From NCBI RefSeq assembly GCF_900162615.1, contig NZ_FUFN01000010.1, positions 688,149 through 752,148 on the forward strand: DNA of 64,000 nucleotides, in the 5' to 3' direction. Made by a program: the position numbers and the translations under genes. The stretch is from Virgibacillus proomii. GTDB lineage: Bacteria > Bacillota > Bacilli > Bacillales > Amphibacillaceae. The notes under the pieces are model-generated. The model was not told the origin of the DNA, ran no database searches, and worked only from the letters and a program-made list of their open reading frames with translations. Below are positions 1-9,187 of this stretch, in pieces (the first letter of the stretch is position 1; each line of letters begins with the position of its first letter).

Positions 1-2
1 CA

Positions 3-188
3 AAAGGAATTGAGGTTATTGTTTATGAACCAGTTTTAAAAGAAGATTCGTTCTATAATTCTCGGGTTGTAAATGATTTAGAAGCATTTAAAGAAGAAGC
101 AGATGTCATTATCGCTAATCGTTTAGATGACAATATCAGAGATGTAACGAATAAAGTATATACAAGAGATATTTTTAGTAGAGACTAA
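3..188 (+). CDS. UDP-glucose/nucleotide-sugar 6-dehydrogenase, C-terminal fragment (gene starts outside window)
   Basis: The reading frame enters from the left edge and encodes the last 61 residues of a nucleotide-sugar dehydrogenase. The segment ADVIIANRLDD followed by KVYTRDIFSRD is the typical C-terminus of UDP-glucose dehydrogenases, which oxidise UDP-glucose to UDP-glucuronate for surface polysaccharides. The catalytic cysteine and NAD-binding parts lie outside the window. The gene ends in TAA and is followed by about 520 bases without a gene, so it is the last gene of its unit. An LCP cell-wall ligase follows, which fits an envelope-polysaccharide setting. A decayed N-terminal piece of the same family lies near 19951. 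Confidence 0.75.
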   Translation, partial: KGIEVIVYEPVLKEDSFYNSRVVNDLEAFKEEADVIIANRLDDNIRDVTNKVYTRDIFSRD

Positions 189-706
189 TTTTGAATGTTA
201 TAGATTGTAGATGGCAGCTTGAAAAATAGCTGCCATCTGCAGTTAATAGTTCCTTTTGTACTCTGCAATGAAGGCTTGAAGATTGCAATTACAAATATAG
301 AATATCGCAAACTTGTCACGGCTCTTAGGCGAGCATGACAATTTAGCCATAAACCAGCTATAGTCAATACTTGACTAAATAGATTAGGTTATCATGCTCA
401 CTTCGTAAAAAGCTGCAACGGCTTACGTCATCGTAGAACTCTCGACTATTACCTTGCAACATAAACCTTTTGTATGTTATCGGAAATTAGGTGCTAACAA
501 TAGATTCCTCAAACATAGTTAAGCAGAGAGCTTCACATTTAAATATTTACCTTTAAATTTTCGTATAACACGAAAAAAATTTTTGGTATGGCTACTCAAT
601 ATATAGTATAATGTCAAAAGGTGTAGAAAAATAGTTCGCTTTATCTATTTTTCTACGAGCTTTTTAGTAAAGCTAGCTAATAAAATAGGTGAAAAGGTGA
701 ACTTAT
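189..706. other. Gene-free stretch with palindromic element E1
   Basis: There is no coding sequence I can support. The stretch holds a repeated element, E1, whose arms GAGCATGA (331-338) and TCATGCTC (392-399) are inverted. The promoter and ribosome site of the following LCP gene (AAGGTG at 694-699) are at its right end. Confidence 0.6.
331..399. repeat. Palindromic intergenic element E, copy 1
   Basis: Inverted arms GAGCATGA and TCATGCTC enclose about 53 bases, and GGTTA precedes the right arm. The same arms with the same spacing and the GGTTA flank recur at 1948-2012, although the enclosed sequence differs. It could be a transcription terminator-like structure or a small mobile palindrome. 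No ORF is present. Confidence 0.6.
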
Positions 707-1624
707 ATGAAACGAAAAAACAATAAAAAATCAAAGAAAATTTGGCTGAAAATTCCGCTTTTAATCATTTTCCTTGCAGCTCTTGGTATGGGTGGGTATG
801 CTTATTCCATTTACCATAACGCCAAGTCCACCGTGAACAAAAAAATTAATGAACCGGTAGACACGATTGATACAGCTTCTACGAAGAAAAAGATGAAGGC
901 AACCGAACCTTTGAATATTCTCTTACTTGGTGTAGATCAGAGAGGGAATGATAAAGGCCGTTCAGATGCATTAGTATTACTTTCTTTAGATCCAAAAAAG
1001 GATTCCATGCAATTGATCAGCATCCCGCGTGATACAAGAGCGATGATTGCTGGTAAGGGTATAGAAGACAAGATAAATCACGCTTATGCATATGGTGGAG
1101 CGGATATGGCAGTAGCAACGGTAGAAAGCTTTTTAGATATTGATTTGGATTATTATGTACGTATGAACATGGAAGGGCTTGAAGAACTTGTAGATCAGCT
1201 CGGTACCATTGAGGTAGACAACGAGGTAGAATGGAATGATGGAAAATACAATTTTACAAAAGGTCCTGTTGCACTTGATGGGGACAAAACCATGCACTAT
1301 GTACGAATGCGTAAGCAAGATCCAGCTGGAGATTTTGGGCGTACGGAACGGCAACGAAAAGTCATTGAAGGCATCATTGATCAAGGAGCATCTGTAGGAT
1401 CGGTAAATAAAATCAATGGCATGATCGATGTATTAGGGAATAACATGGCAACGAATATGGACTTTAATGATATGAAAGACCTGTTATTCGGTTATAAAAA
1501 TGTTCGAAAAAATGTTGTCAGTTATATGATGGAAGGTAGCGGTACAAATATTGATGGTATATATTACTATCTGGTTCCAGAAGAAGAAGTTTCAAAAGTG
1601 CAAGGGATGATTGCAGGGGCTTAG
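707..1624 (+). CDS. LytR-CpsA-Psr (LCP) family cell-wall glycopolymer ligase
   Basis: 305 residues. A cytoplasmic basic N-terminus is followed by one membrane segment (about residues 13-33) and then the extracellular LCP domain. The hallmarks are LLLGVDQRG (72-80), GRSDALVLL (84-92) and SIPRDTR (105-111), whose Asp and Arg residues bind the polyprenyl-pyrophosphate substrate in this family. LCP enzymes transfer teichoic acid or other glycopolymers from a lipid carrier to peptidoglycan outside the membrane. The ATG at 707 follows AAGGTG at good spacing. Length is typical. It stands alone; the preceding nucleotide-sugar dehydrogenase suggests an envelope-polysaccharide region. Which polymer is attached cannot be told from the sequence. 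Confidence 0.93.
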   Translation: MKRKNNKKSKKIWLKIPLLIIFLAALGMGGYAYSIYHNAKSTVNKKINEPVDTIDTASTKKKMKATEPLNILLLGVDQRGNDKGRSDALVLLSLDPKKDSMQLISIPRDTRAMIAGKGIEDKINHAYAYGGADMAVATVESFLDIDLDYYVRMNMEGLEELVDQLGTIEVDNEVEWNDGKYNFTKGPVALDGDKTMHYVRMRKQDPAGDFGRTERQRKVIEGIIDQGASVGSVNKINGMIDVLGNNMATNMDFNDMKDLLFGYKNVRKNVVSYMMEGSGTNIDGIYYYLVPEEEVSKVQGMIAGA

Positions 1625-2250
1625 GGGTGACAATGATTTGAAAAGCTTGATCTCTGAAGTGCATAGGCTTTAGAAAAGGATCATTAATTTATTTGTCAAT
1701 CCAATATGAATATATTAGTTATTAAATGGAAAATGGTAGAACAGAAGTTTGTTCTCTTTTTGCGGTTTTTCATCACTTGTTTTTGAATGGAGGGTCAACT
1801 GAAAAAGCTGATTCTCCATTTCTCTATTTAAAGACAGAAAAAGGATAAAAATATGGTGCGTTTCAGTGATGTGCAATGAAATCATACACAACATTACAAA
1901 GATCGAGTACATAGTTGGTATTTTGTTATTTTACACAGAGCCCCTACGAGCATGATTTATGAGCTCAGATATCACCAAAAGATCTGCTCCATTGCAAGAG
2001 GTTATCATGCTCGCTTCTCCGTGTAAAATAGTGGAAGGTTTTGTTATGTTTTTTTTGCAAATTTGTACCTATTCAATTGCTTAAGATATGGATTTTTATT
2101 TTACACTTTACAAAATATGATGAAAAGGGCCTACATCTGTTAAATCGTATTTTAATTTAGAGAGGTGGAGATGTTGATGAGAGCATTCTCTGTAAAAAGA
2201 TATTTCTCAATTCATAGTTTTTTTATAGTTTATAAACAAGGGGTATTGTG
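1625..2250. other. Gene-free stretch with a long palindrome (E2)
   Basis: No coding sequence is supported. The main content is the long imperfect palindrome at 1927-2030. The ribosome site AAGGGG of the sensor kinase lies at its right edge. Confidence 0.55.
1927..2030. repeat. Palindromic intergenic element E, copy 2
   Basis: The outer arms TATTTTACAC (1927-1936) and GTGTAAAATA (2021-2030) are perfect inverted repeats of 10 bases. The inner arms GAGCATGA (1948-1955) and TCATGCTC (2005-2012) match copy 1 at 331-399. Together they can form a cruciform or RNA stem of about 100 bases. No reading frame lies inside. Confidence 0.65.
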
Positions 2251-3930
2251 ATGTTCGCTTTACAAAAAGGTAGGAGAAAGGTTGGAAGAACTTCTAAACG
2301 GAGCTTCAGTTTAAAGGTAAAAATGATTATTCTGATCAGCTTTCTGATTGTTGGGATTTTTATTATCTTTGGTTTGTTTCTTCACTCATTTATTTCAACA
2401 ACAATAGAAGATCAAATTGCCAAACGTGCGTTAAGTGTGTCACAGAGTATTGCAAATATGCCAAGTATAAGAGAGGCTTTTGAGTTGGAAAACCCTGAGA
2501 ATGTTATTCAGGATATCGTTCAACCAATTCAGAAGAGCATTGGTGCAGAATTTATTGTTGTCGGAAATAAGAAAGGGATTCGTTATTCGCATCCACACCC
2601 GGAAAGAATAGGAAAGCAAATGGTCGGCGGTGATAACGTTCGTGCCTTAAAAAAAGGAGAATCCTATATATCGAAACGGGAGGGGTCGTTAGGATTATCT
2701 ATTCGGGGTAAAACGCCAATTAGAAATCAAGATGAAGCAATCATTGGGGTAGTATCAGTTGGCTTTTTAAATGAAGAAGTTCAGAATATTATTCAACAGC
2801 AAATTAGATCCGTGTGGCTAACATTATTTGGTATTATTTTAGTAGGGATTTTTGGAGCAATTGCTATAGCCATCTATCTAAAAAAACTATTATCCAATAT
2901 GGAACCAGAGGAAATCTCACAAATATTATTGCAAAGGGAGGCGATTTTGCAGTCTACGCATGAGGGGATCATCGCTGTCGATAAACAAGGCAAGATCATG
3001 ATGATGAATGTTGCTGCACAAAACGTCTTATTTAATCAGGAATTGGAAAGTAGTCAGTATATTGGACGATCTGCAAGCGAATTTTTACCGCATACGGATT
3101 TGCTACATGTGCTAGAAACTGGTGAGAGGCATTTTAATAAAGAGATGGTACTTGGTGATGCAATTGTATTAACGAATCGAACCCCAATCTTTCACCAACA
3201 ATCCATTATTGGAGCTGTCTTTACGTTTCGAAAAAAAACAGAACTTGAAAACATTACAAAAGAATTATCACAAATAAAGCAGTATTCCAATGCTCAGCGT
3301 GCACAGACACATGAATTTTCGAATAAACTTTATACCATTCTTGGATTATTACAGCTTGGTAAACGGGAAGAAGCTATAACGTATATTAAACAAGAAAACA
3401 AAACGCAGCTGGAGTTTTCACGATTTTTACTGAAAAATGTTGCTGATCCAATGTTTCAAGGGTTATTACAAGGAAAACTTAATCAGTCAAATGAGCTTGG
3501 AATTAAGATGACGATTCATCCGGATAGTCAACTCAATACTATCTTTACCGGAGAAAAACAGAAGGCATTTTTAACGACTGCTGGTAATTTGATCGAAAAT
3601 GCCATTGAATCCGTCAAGCATGAAGCAAAGTCAAAGCGTAAAGTTGCTATCTTGTTTACGGATATTGGAGAGGATGTCATTGTTGAGGTAGATGATTCGG
3701 GTTCTGGTGTTGCACCTGACGACATCAACTATATTTTTGAACAAGGATATACAACAAAAGACGGAGAAAATCGCGGAATTGGTCTAGCTTTGAGTAAACA
3801 TGTTTTAAATCGTGTCGGAGGCAATATTCTAGTAGAAGAAGGAGAACTAGGAGGGGCTTGTTTTATAATGATTATGCCAAAGGATGGAGGGAAAAGTTAT
3901 GGGCAGGAAGATACATGTTCTTATTATTGA
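2251..3930 (+). CDS. CitA/DcuS-family sensor histidine kinase
   Basis: About 559 residues. Two membrane segments (about 25-48 and 183-207) flank an extracellular PDC/Cache-like sensor domain. A PAS domain (about 225-325) and a C-terminal kinase core follow. The phospho-acceptor is His354 in RAQTHEFSNK, the H-box of the CitA/DcuS/MalK class. N-box LIENAIESV, DDSGSGV and the G-box NRGIGLALS are present. The class senses citrate, malate or C4-dicarboxylates. The ATG at 2251 is preferred over the GTG at 2248 because it sits 7-8 bases after AAGGGG. It overlaps the response-regulator gene by about 30 bases, so they are translationally coupled. A CitMHS transporter downstream points to citrate, as in Bacillus CitST-CitM. 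Confidence 0.92.
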   Translation: MFALQKGRRKVGRTSKRSFSLKVKMIILISFLIVGIFIIFGLFLHSFISTTIEDQIAKRALSVSQSIANMPSIREAFELENPENVIQDIVQPIQKSIGAEFIVVGNKKGIRYSHPHPERIGKQMVGGDNVRALKKGESYISKREGSLGLSIRGKTPIRNQDEAIIGVVSVGFLNEEVQNIIQQQIRSVWLTLFGIILVGIFGAIAIAIYLKKLLSNMEPEEISQILLQREAILQSTHEGIIAVDKQGKIMMMNVAAQNVLFNQELESSQYIGRSASEFLPHTDLLHVLETGERHFNKEMVLGDAIVLTNRTPIFHQQSIIGAVFTFRKKTELENITKELSQIKQYSNAQRAQTHEFSNKLYTILGLLQLGKREEAITYIKQENKTQLEFSRFLLKNVADPMFQGLLQGKLNQSNELGIKMTIHPDSQLNTIFTGEKQKAFLTTAGNLIENAIESVKHEAKSKRKVAILFTDIGEDVIVEVDDSGSGVAPDDINYIFEQGYTTKDGENRGIGLALSKHVLNRVGGNILVEEGELGGACFIMIMPKDGGKSYGQEDTCSYY

Positions 3931-4630
3931 AGATGATTTTCGTGTTGCAGCTATAAATAAGCAATTCGTAGAACAAATAGGTGGATATCAAGTTGTAAAT
4001 AGTGTCAAAACAGCTCAGGAGGCTTATCAATATCTCCAAATGCCAGGAGTGGAAGTAGATTTAGTGTTATTAGATATATATATTCCTGATGTAGAAGGTT
4101 TGGAACTATTCTGGCGGTTACGTACACAATATCGAGCAATAGATATTGTTATTGTTTCCGCTGCTGCAGAAGCAGACGTCATTGAGGAAGTACTTCGTGG
4201 AGGGGTTTTTGATTATATTATTAAGCCAGTAGATGCCGATCGTTTTAATCAGATGCTCAAGCAATATGAACAAAGGCGTCATTTCCTATCATCGAAGGAG
4301 TTCTTAGAGCAACATGAAGTCGATATTCTAATCCAAAGGAAGATCAATCGTTTTCCTAATAAAACAAATAAAGAATTACCAAAAGGGATTGATCCGATCA
4401 CTTTGGAGGAAGTTACGAATTTATTAAAATATAAGAAGATGAAAGGGATTACTGCGGTCGAGTTAAGTGAGCAAATTGGTACAAGTCGATCCACAGCCAG
4501 AAGATATTTGGAGTATCTCGTTACTCTAAAGAAGATTCGGACAACCCTTCTTTATGGAAATGTCGGTAGACCAGAACGCTTTTACGTCCCCTATGAAACT
4601 TATGAACAAAATGCTACAAATAAGAATTAA
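3899..4630 (+). CDS. CitB/DctR-family response regulator
   Basis: 243 residues. The N-terminal receiver domain has acidic pocket residues E11, D12 and D13, phospho-acceptor Asp59 in LVLLDIYIPD, and the Lys of YIIKPVD. The C-terminal part contains a helix-turn-helix around TAVELSEQIGTSRSTARRYL, as in CitT/DcuR regulators. The start at 3899 is chosen because GGAGGGA (3886-3892) ends six bases upstream; an earlier in-frame ATG at 3884 has no ribosome site. The kinase and regulator genes overlap, so they form one pair. The probable target is the transporter gene starting at 5401, though no operator could be assigned. Confidence 0.92.
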   Translation: MGRKIHVLIIEDDFRVAAINKQFVEQIGGYQVVNSVKTAQEAYQYLQMPGVEVDLVLLDIYIPDVEGLELFWRLRTQYRAIDIVIVSAAAEADVIEEVLRGGVFDYIIKPVDADRFNQMLKQYEQRRHFLSSKEFLEQHEVDILIQRKINRFPNKTNKELPKGIDPITLEEVTNLLKYKKMKGITAVELSEQIGTSRSTARRYLEYLVTLKKIRTTLLYGNVGRPERFYVPYETYEQNATNKN

Positions 4631-5340
4631 TATATTTATTTACACAATATTTGAATCGCTTACATTCCATGGTATTTTTATAATTAACAATAATATTAGA
4701 CTTTTCGTTAATCTTTTATAGCGAGAAGGATTCGTTTCTCTAACTAAATTTCTATTGGAATATGTTCAAAAGAGTGTAGAAATATTGACCCATCTAGGTT
4801 GAAGTTTTTAAAAACAGTGGTTTTTACTTAGTGAGATGTTGTTACGGTTAAAGCTTTTTTTGTGTGACGTATTGCTGCCGACGTTTTTCTTATTGTCCAG
4901 CAAATGTATGTATATTTTTGGAAAATAGCATCGTTTAGCTTAATGTGCCAAAGCTGAAACAAACTTTGGTCTTCTTCCTACGATTCGTTAACATCGTTTT
5001 CTCCTGTTGCCGTGTTCGTTATCGTCAGAAGATATCAGTTTGGGTCACTAACAAATCGTTAATCTTTTTTTATATTTTTGCTACATCGATACTAGCATGT
5101 TCCGTACGTCAAGCTTGAGGCAGTGTTTTGAACAAGAGAATGTATATTAGATACATAGGTAATCTATAGTTTTGCAATAAAGAAATACAATGCTTTATTT
5201 TTTATACTATAGGATAGTATAAAACTTTAGGCTTTATCGTATAAGAAAAACGATAGCTTCCGCCATAAAGACTTGGCGACAAGCCAAGTCTTTCTAACAT
5301 TACTTTTGAACATCCAATATCAGTAGAGAATACGAAATAT
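4631..5340. other. Gene-free stretch holding dispersed repeat D (copy 1)
   Basis: No gene is supported on either strand; a long antisense reading frame here is a shadow without a ribosome site. From about 4919 the stretch matches 37106-37270, and its last part (5202-5297) is the uninterrupted D core described separately. The promoter for the citrate transporter should lie near the right end. Confidence 0.55.
4919..5297 (+). repeat. Dispersed repeat D, copy 1 (uninterrupted form)
   Basis: The left part shares blocks such as CTTCTTCCTAC and TTAGCTTA with 37120-37270. The right core (about 5205-5297) runs from TATACTATAGGA through AAAACTTTAGGCTTTATC and GTATAAGAAAAACGAT to a hairpin with arms ACTTGGC and GCCAAGT. 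The core recurs inverted at 18616-18716, truncated at 29227-29275, and split by other repeats at 37278-37693. No ORF is present. It acts as the empty-site reference for the P insertion at 37.3 kb. Confidence 0.7.
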
Positions 5341-5354
5341 TGATAGCGTTTGCA
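5341..5354. promoter_or_regulatory. cre-like site (CcpA operator) upstream of citrate transporter
   Basis: TGATAGCGTTTGCA, read on the minus strand, is TGCAAACGCTATCA. It matches the CcpA consensus TGWAANCGNTNWCA at all but one position. It lies 46 bases before the transporter start, where a roadblock or repressor site for carbon catabolite control is expected. Inferred from the sequence match only. Confidence 0.55.
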
Positions 5355-5400
5355 TGATTTGATGTAGCAAGCCACTTGGCTCATGCAGAAGGGGGATATC

Positions 5401-6738
5401 ATGGGAGTTCTAAGTATCATTGGATTTTTGACGATCATTATTATTGTACTATTATTAATAAGTGGGCGAGTTACACCAATTATAGCGTTAGTATTAACAC
5501 CTATTAGTGGAGCGTTTATTGCTGGATTTGGACTAGAGGAAATTGGAGCATTTTTTGATGAGGGGATTACTGATGTAGTACATGTTGCGATTATGTTTAT
5601 TTTTGCTATTCTATTCTTTGGAATAATGCAAGACGTTGGCTTGTTTGATCCGTTGATTCGTGGCATGATTTCTATATCACAGGGAAACGTCATTGCAATT
5701 TGCATCGGGAGTGTTGTGATTGCTGCAATCGCACAGTTGGATGGGTCCGGTGCCTCAACATTCCTGATTACTATACCAGCGTTGCTTCCGTTATATAAGA
5801 AGCTAAAAATGAATCCATATTTACTACTGCTACTCATAGGTGGAAGCGCAAGTATTATGAATATGCTACCATGGGCTGGACCGTTGGGTAGATCAGCATC
5901 TGTATTAAATATGGATGTAACAGAATTATGGAGACCGTTAATACCTATTCAAGCGATTGGGCTCGTACTGATGATTGTTTTAGCAATTGTTCTTGGTTAT
6001 CGAGAAAAAAAGCGAATTACGAAAGAATATGGATCTATTGCAGCAGCTGCGGCTATTGAACCTGATTTGCAAATTGGAAAAGAAACTTCAGAAAGTATAA
6101 AGACAGAGCCGGCACCTCCTCAATCCAAGAAATTATGGATAAACGTTATTTTAACAATTGCGGTTATAGGTACATTAGTTTGGGGAGTCATACCAGCAGG
6201 GCTTGTATTTATGATTGGGGTAAGTTTAGCGTTACCAATTAATTATCCGAAAATGCAAGATCAAATGGATCGTATTCGCTATCATGCTCCAAATGCATTA
6301 ATGATGGCAACGATTATACTTGCAGCCGGAACGTTTTTAGGAGTTCTTACTGGTACAGGGATGTTGAATGCTATTGCAGAAGATATTGTCACCGTAATCC
6401 CAGCATTCATCGCTCCGTATGTACATTTAATAATCGGATTTTTCGGTGTTCCATTTGATTTGTTATTAAGCACAGATGCGTATTACTTTGCATTAATGCC
6501 AGTAGTCGAACAAATTGCAACCGGTTTTGGTATTGATTCTTTATCTACCACTTACGCCATGATTGTTGGCAACATCGTTGGAACGTTTATCAGCCCATTT
6601 TCACCAGCAGTTTGGTTGGCTTTAGGACTAGCGGGCTTGGAAATGGGACGGCATATCCGCTATTCGTTGTTTTGGTTATGGGGGCTTAGCTTAGTCCTAT
6701 TGGTTTTTTCCATAATAATCGGATTGATTGTTGTATAA
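5401..6738 (+). CDS. CitMHS-family citrate:cation symporter
   Basis: 445 residues with about 11-12 hydrophobic segments. Family features include QLDGSGASTFLITIPALLP in the first half and NIVGTFISPFSPAVWLALGLA near the end, typical of CitMHS (TC 2.A.11) carriers that import metal-citrate with protons. The start at 5401 follows AGAAGGGGG by five bases; an upstream ATG at 5383 lacks a ribosome site. The gene sits behind a CitA/CitB-type two-component pair and a cre-like site. Induction by citrate and repression by preferred sugars is therefore likely, as for B. subtilis citM. The metal or exact tricarboxylate preference cannot be read from the sequence. Confidence 0.9.
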   Translation: MGVLSIIGFLTIIIIVLLLISGRVTPIIALVLTPISGAFIAGFGLEEIGAFFDEGITDVVHVAIMFIFAILFFGIMQDVGLFDPLIRGMISISQGNVIAICIGSVVIAAIAQLDGSGASTFLITIPALLPLYKKLKMNPYLLLLLIGGSASIMNMLPWAGPLGRSASVLNMDVTELWRPLIPIQAIGLVLMIVLAIVLGYREKKRITKEYGSIAAAAAIEPDLQIGKETSESIKTEPAPPQSKKLWINVILTIAVIGTLVWGVIPAGLVFMIGVSLALPINYPKMQDQMDRIRYHAPNALMMATIILAAGTFLGVLTGTGMLNAIAEDIVTVIPAFIAPYVHLIIGFFGVPFDLLLSTDAYYFALMPVVEQIATGFGIDSLSTTYAMIVGNIVGTFISPFSPAVWLALGLAGLEMGRHIRYSLFWLWGLSLVLLVFSIIIGLIVV

Positions 6739-6742
6739 TGAA

Positions 6743-6770
6743 GGCTGCACGTTATGTGCGGCCTCTTGGG
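6743..6770 (+). terminator. Possible terminator after citrate transporter
   Basis: Arms GGCTGCAC and GTGCGGCC (one G-U pair) lie immediately after the transporter stop codon. The T-tract that follows is short and interrupted, so termination may be weak. Confidence 0.4.
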
Positions 6771-7272
6771 GTTTATGGACATAATTAGCATTAAGAAAAA
6801 AGAGCTGGATGTTAGCTCTAATGTGCTCGAAGTTGTTAGCCATTAAAATACTCGAAATAACATGTTGAGCTTTCAATCTCTAGAACATAATTGATTACTA
6901 CAGTAGGTTTAAAGCTTGTATATAATAATTTGTCAAATAACCGGCACTAGTGGAGACAATTTTACTACTTCCATTTTTACTAATCTTGAACTGGAGAAAA
7001 GTATGGTGTTAATACTGCGGAAACACAAGCTTAAGTAATCATGGCAATTTATGTAGTGAGGCGTGGTATGAAATGGACTATTAAAAAATATGACGAAACA
7101 GCTGTGAATATAAAGATCAATAAAAGGGTTTGAAGGTTTAAAAAAGCACCTTCTGCCGAGCACGATTATAGAAGTTTTTTTGTAGATTGCAGTTTAAGAA
7201 TTTGGAAAGACCAAAAACCATATTTTTACCGAGGAATAAGGTGTATGATCTTCAACAATAGCACTCGATTGC
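6771..7272. other. Gene-free stretch, nothing recognised
   Basis: Several short frames exist on both strands but none has a ribosome site with a recognisable product. No repeat shared with the rest of the window was found. It separates the citrate region from a minus-strand small gene. Confidence 0.4.
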
Positions 7273-7506
7273 TCAAGGTAAAAGAAGTTCTATTGAGGTG
7301 ATCAAAGCTAATACGGAAGCAGCAATGCTTAAAAAGCCCCCAAAATCTTTTTTATCTTTTTGAAGTACACCAATTCCATTAACTAACATTAATGCTCCTA
7401 AAAACAACATCATAAATGGAAACAATACAAGATTATTAGTTATTGAACTATAACCTGATAAAACGAGGACTATTATTGCTAAAGCAACTCTAATTACAGT
7501 TAACAA
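7273..7506 (-). CDS. DUF3953 (YczI-like) small membrane protein
   Basis: 77 residues and three predicted membrane helices: LLTVIRVALAIIVLVLSG, then a central helix through LFPFMMLFLGALMLVNGI, then a C-terminal LSIAASVLALITSI. The sequence pattern matches DUF3953 proteins such as B. subtilis YczI, whose function is unknown. The TTG at 7506 is chosen because AAGGGGGAG lies just upstream; the open frame extends further to 7734 but that part is polar, cysteine-rich and unlike the family. The gene is monocistronic and points away from the CRISPR array to its right. Confidence 0.75.
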   Translation of the reverse strand: MLTVIRVALAIIVLVLSGYSSITNNLVLFPFMMLFLGALMLVNGIGVLQKDKKDFGGFLSIAASVLALITSIELLLP

Positions 7507-7825
7507 AATATCTCCCCCTTGCCACCTATTACAATTCCCATCCATATATCTTTTTTGCCGAGAATACCACGGAATTATCTTCATATTCTTACAAGAATTA
7601 TAACTTCTGTATAAGTTAACGTTAGCATTGCATAAATAAAATATAGATTCAATGGGGGATGTGTCAATGTTGGTGTTTTTTTGGTTGGCTATCTTCTGTT
7701 TTTCTTCATGTATCATGACAAAAAACAAAACCAATGCAAGAAGAATTTCCGTATGAAATCACACTTTAATTTTAAACCAAGGTGCGACAACTAAGCGTTA
7801 TACTGATCACAAGGTGTCAAAAGAA
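7507..7825. other. Region between DUF3953 gene and CRISPR array 1
   Basis: It holds the promoter side of the minus-strand DUF3953 gene and, at 7779-7788, the bases AAGGTGCGAC. These equal the last ten bases of the CRISPR repeat and look like a decayed leader-distal repeat. No other gene is supported. Confidence 0.5.
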
Positions 7826-8258
7826 ATTTCAATCCATGCACCTATATAAGGTGCGACAAAAACCTGGGATAAAGTTTGGGGTAAAATCAAAATTTCAATC
7901 CACGCACCTATATAAGGTGCGACAACCAGGGACAGCCGAAAAAGATTCAACAGAAAAGATTTCAATCCACGCACCTATATAAGGTGCGACACAAGGCAAA
8001 GTTTCAATTTGACGAGATTTATAACATTTCAATCCACGCACCTATATAAGGTGCGACATAAATTAGGTTTAGCAAGTACGGCTAATCAAAGAATTTCAAT
8101 CCACGCACCTATATAAGGTGCGACATTTCTTCAGACTGTTGCAATAATTCGTCAGTGAGATTTCAATCCACGCACCTATATAAGGTGCGACGTTTTTGAG
8201 TATATTTTTTGTAATAAAGCAGGAACATTTCAATCCACGCACCTATATAAGGTGCGAC
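7826..8258 (-). CRISPR. Type I-C CRISPR array 1 (7 repeats, 6 spacers)
   Basis: Seven 32-base repeats start at 7826, 7892, 7959, 8026, 8093, 8160 and 8227, with spacers of 34-35 bases. On the minus strand the repeat begins GTCGCACC, has a TATA-centred palindrome and ends GTGGATTGAAAT, the type I-C form. The leftmost repeat has one change (ATGC for ACGC) and a decayed repeat end lies further left, so the left end is old and leader-distal. The leader is on the right. No cas gene is present in the window. Spacer targets are unknown. Confidence 0.97.
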
Positions 8259-8428
8259 TGCGATTTCAGCATAAATTTTTACAAATATAACAAAAAACTG
8301 CCTATTTTAGAGAAGAAAAGGAAAAAAATGAACCATTTCTCTTCACCTTTTTCAATTATTTACCAAAAACAAAATAAATAATGGTGCGAATCCCCTAGGG
8401 TTTTTATGTGCACTTCAGGTTCGCACCA
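8259..8428 (-). promoter_or_regulatory. CRISPR array 1 leader with conserved hairpin
   Basis: This AT-rich stretch adjoins the youngest repeat and is largely shared with 11143-11314 beside array 2. It ends in a hairpin with arms TGGTGCGAA (8382-8390) and TTCGCACCA (8420-8428). Transcription of the array is inferred to run leftward from here. The small frame over this stretch (8196-8381) is not a gene. Confidence 0.75.
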
Positions 8429-8767
8429 AGTTTAATACCCTAGCTTTCATACAATTATTATATGATAGTGCAGAGGGTTTGTCATTTATTAACGAAAATA
8501 ACCGTACAAGTGGAAGAATCTTAAAATATGTGCAAATAAAATCAAAGAATGATGTTTTCCTCTTTGTAGATTAAATTATTTCGACAATTAGTAGCAAAAT
8601 GCATAATTGGTGTTTTAATTTCATTCACAGGGTGATCTGTAAATTGAAAGTAAAATTAAATTACTACAGCATAGTATAAACGACAAATTTAAGCAAAATA
8701 CTGTTATATTTATCGAAAAAAAATGATTAAGTTCAAAGTGGATAAATTAAGGAATTAAAATCATAAA

Positions 8768-8782
8768 TCGCAATCATTACTA
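8768..8782. promoter_or_regulatory. Zur box 1 upstream of rpsN
   Basis: TCGCAATCATTACTA matches the Bacillus Zur consensus TCGTAATNATTACGA at 12 of the 14 defined positions. It lies 54 bases before the second, better box. Inferred to be repressed by Zur when zinc is sufficient. Confidence 0.6.
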
Positions 8783-8821
8783 TTTACAATTTAGTAAAGA
8801 TGTTTTATAATAACTTATAAA

Positions 8822-8836
8822 ACGTAATCATTACGA
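8822..8836. promoter_or_regulatory. Zur box 2 upstream of rpsN
   Basis: ACGTAATCATTACGA matches TCGTAATNATTACGA except for the first base and is a near-perfect palindrome. It lies 50 bases before the S14 start, so Zur would block the promoter. Confidence 0.85.
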
Positions 8837-8885
8837 TTTAAGGTGATTTTGAGATAGAGTATAAATATTGATAGGAGTTGATCAA

Positions 8886-9155
8886 ATGGCAAAAAAGTCT
8901 AAAATTGCAAAAGAGAAAAAACGCCAGAAGATGGTTGAACAATATGCTGCCTTGAGAAAAGAGTTAAAAGCAAAAGGTGATTATGAAGCAATTCGTAAAT
9001 TACCACGAGATTCTTCTCCAACTCGCTTGAAAAATCGCTGTGAAGTTACAGGCAGACCACGTGGCTACATGCGAAAGTTCAATATGTCACGCATTGCCTT
9101 TAGAGAATATGCTCATAAAGGGCAAATACCAGGTGTGAAAAAAGCTAGTTGGTAG
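8886..9155 (+). CDS. rpsN: 30S ribosomal protein S14, zinc-independent paralogue
   Basis: 89 residues. The C-terminal KNRCEVTGRPRGYMRKFNMS and PGVKKASW are diagnostic of S14. Only one cysteine is present, so the two CxxC zinc motifs of the housekeeping Firmicute S14 are missing. This is the zinc-free paralogue (B. subtilis RpsNB/YhzA), which replaces the zinc-containing form when zinc is scarce. The start at 8886 follows AGGAG; an earlier TTG at 8868 lies before that ribosome site. Two Zur boxes upstream support zinc-starvation control, and a COG0523 GTPase gene follows. The unit is flanked by CRISPR arrays on both sides. Confidence 0.95.
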   Translation: MAKKSKIAKEKKRQKMVEQYAALRKELKAKGDYEAIRKLPRDSSPTRLKNRCEVTGRPRGYMRKFNMSRIAFREYAHKGQIPGVKKASW

Positions 9156-9187
9156 GGGCCAGCGTTTTGGAGAACTAAAATAAGTTA

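Noticed and set aside
5202..5837. Long minus-strand frame across repeat D and the citrate transporter
   Set aside because: It is antisense to a clear transporter gene, has no ribosome site and no family likeness.
8196..8381. Small plus-strand frames crossing the CRISPR repeats and leaders (also 7782-7982 and 11095-11358)
   Set aside because: They translate repeats and leader sequence and have no ribosome site.
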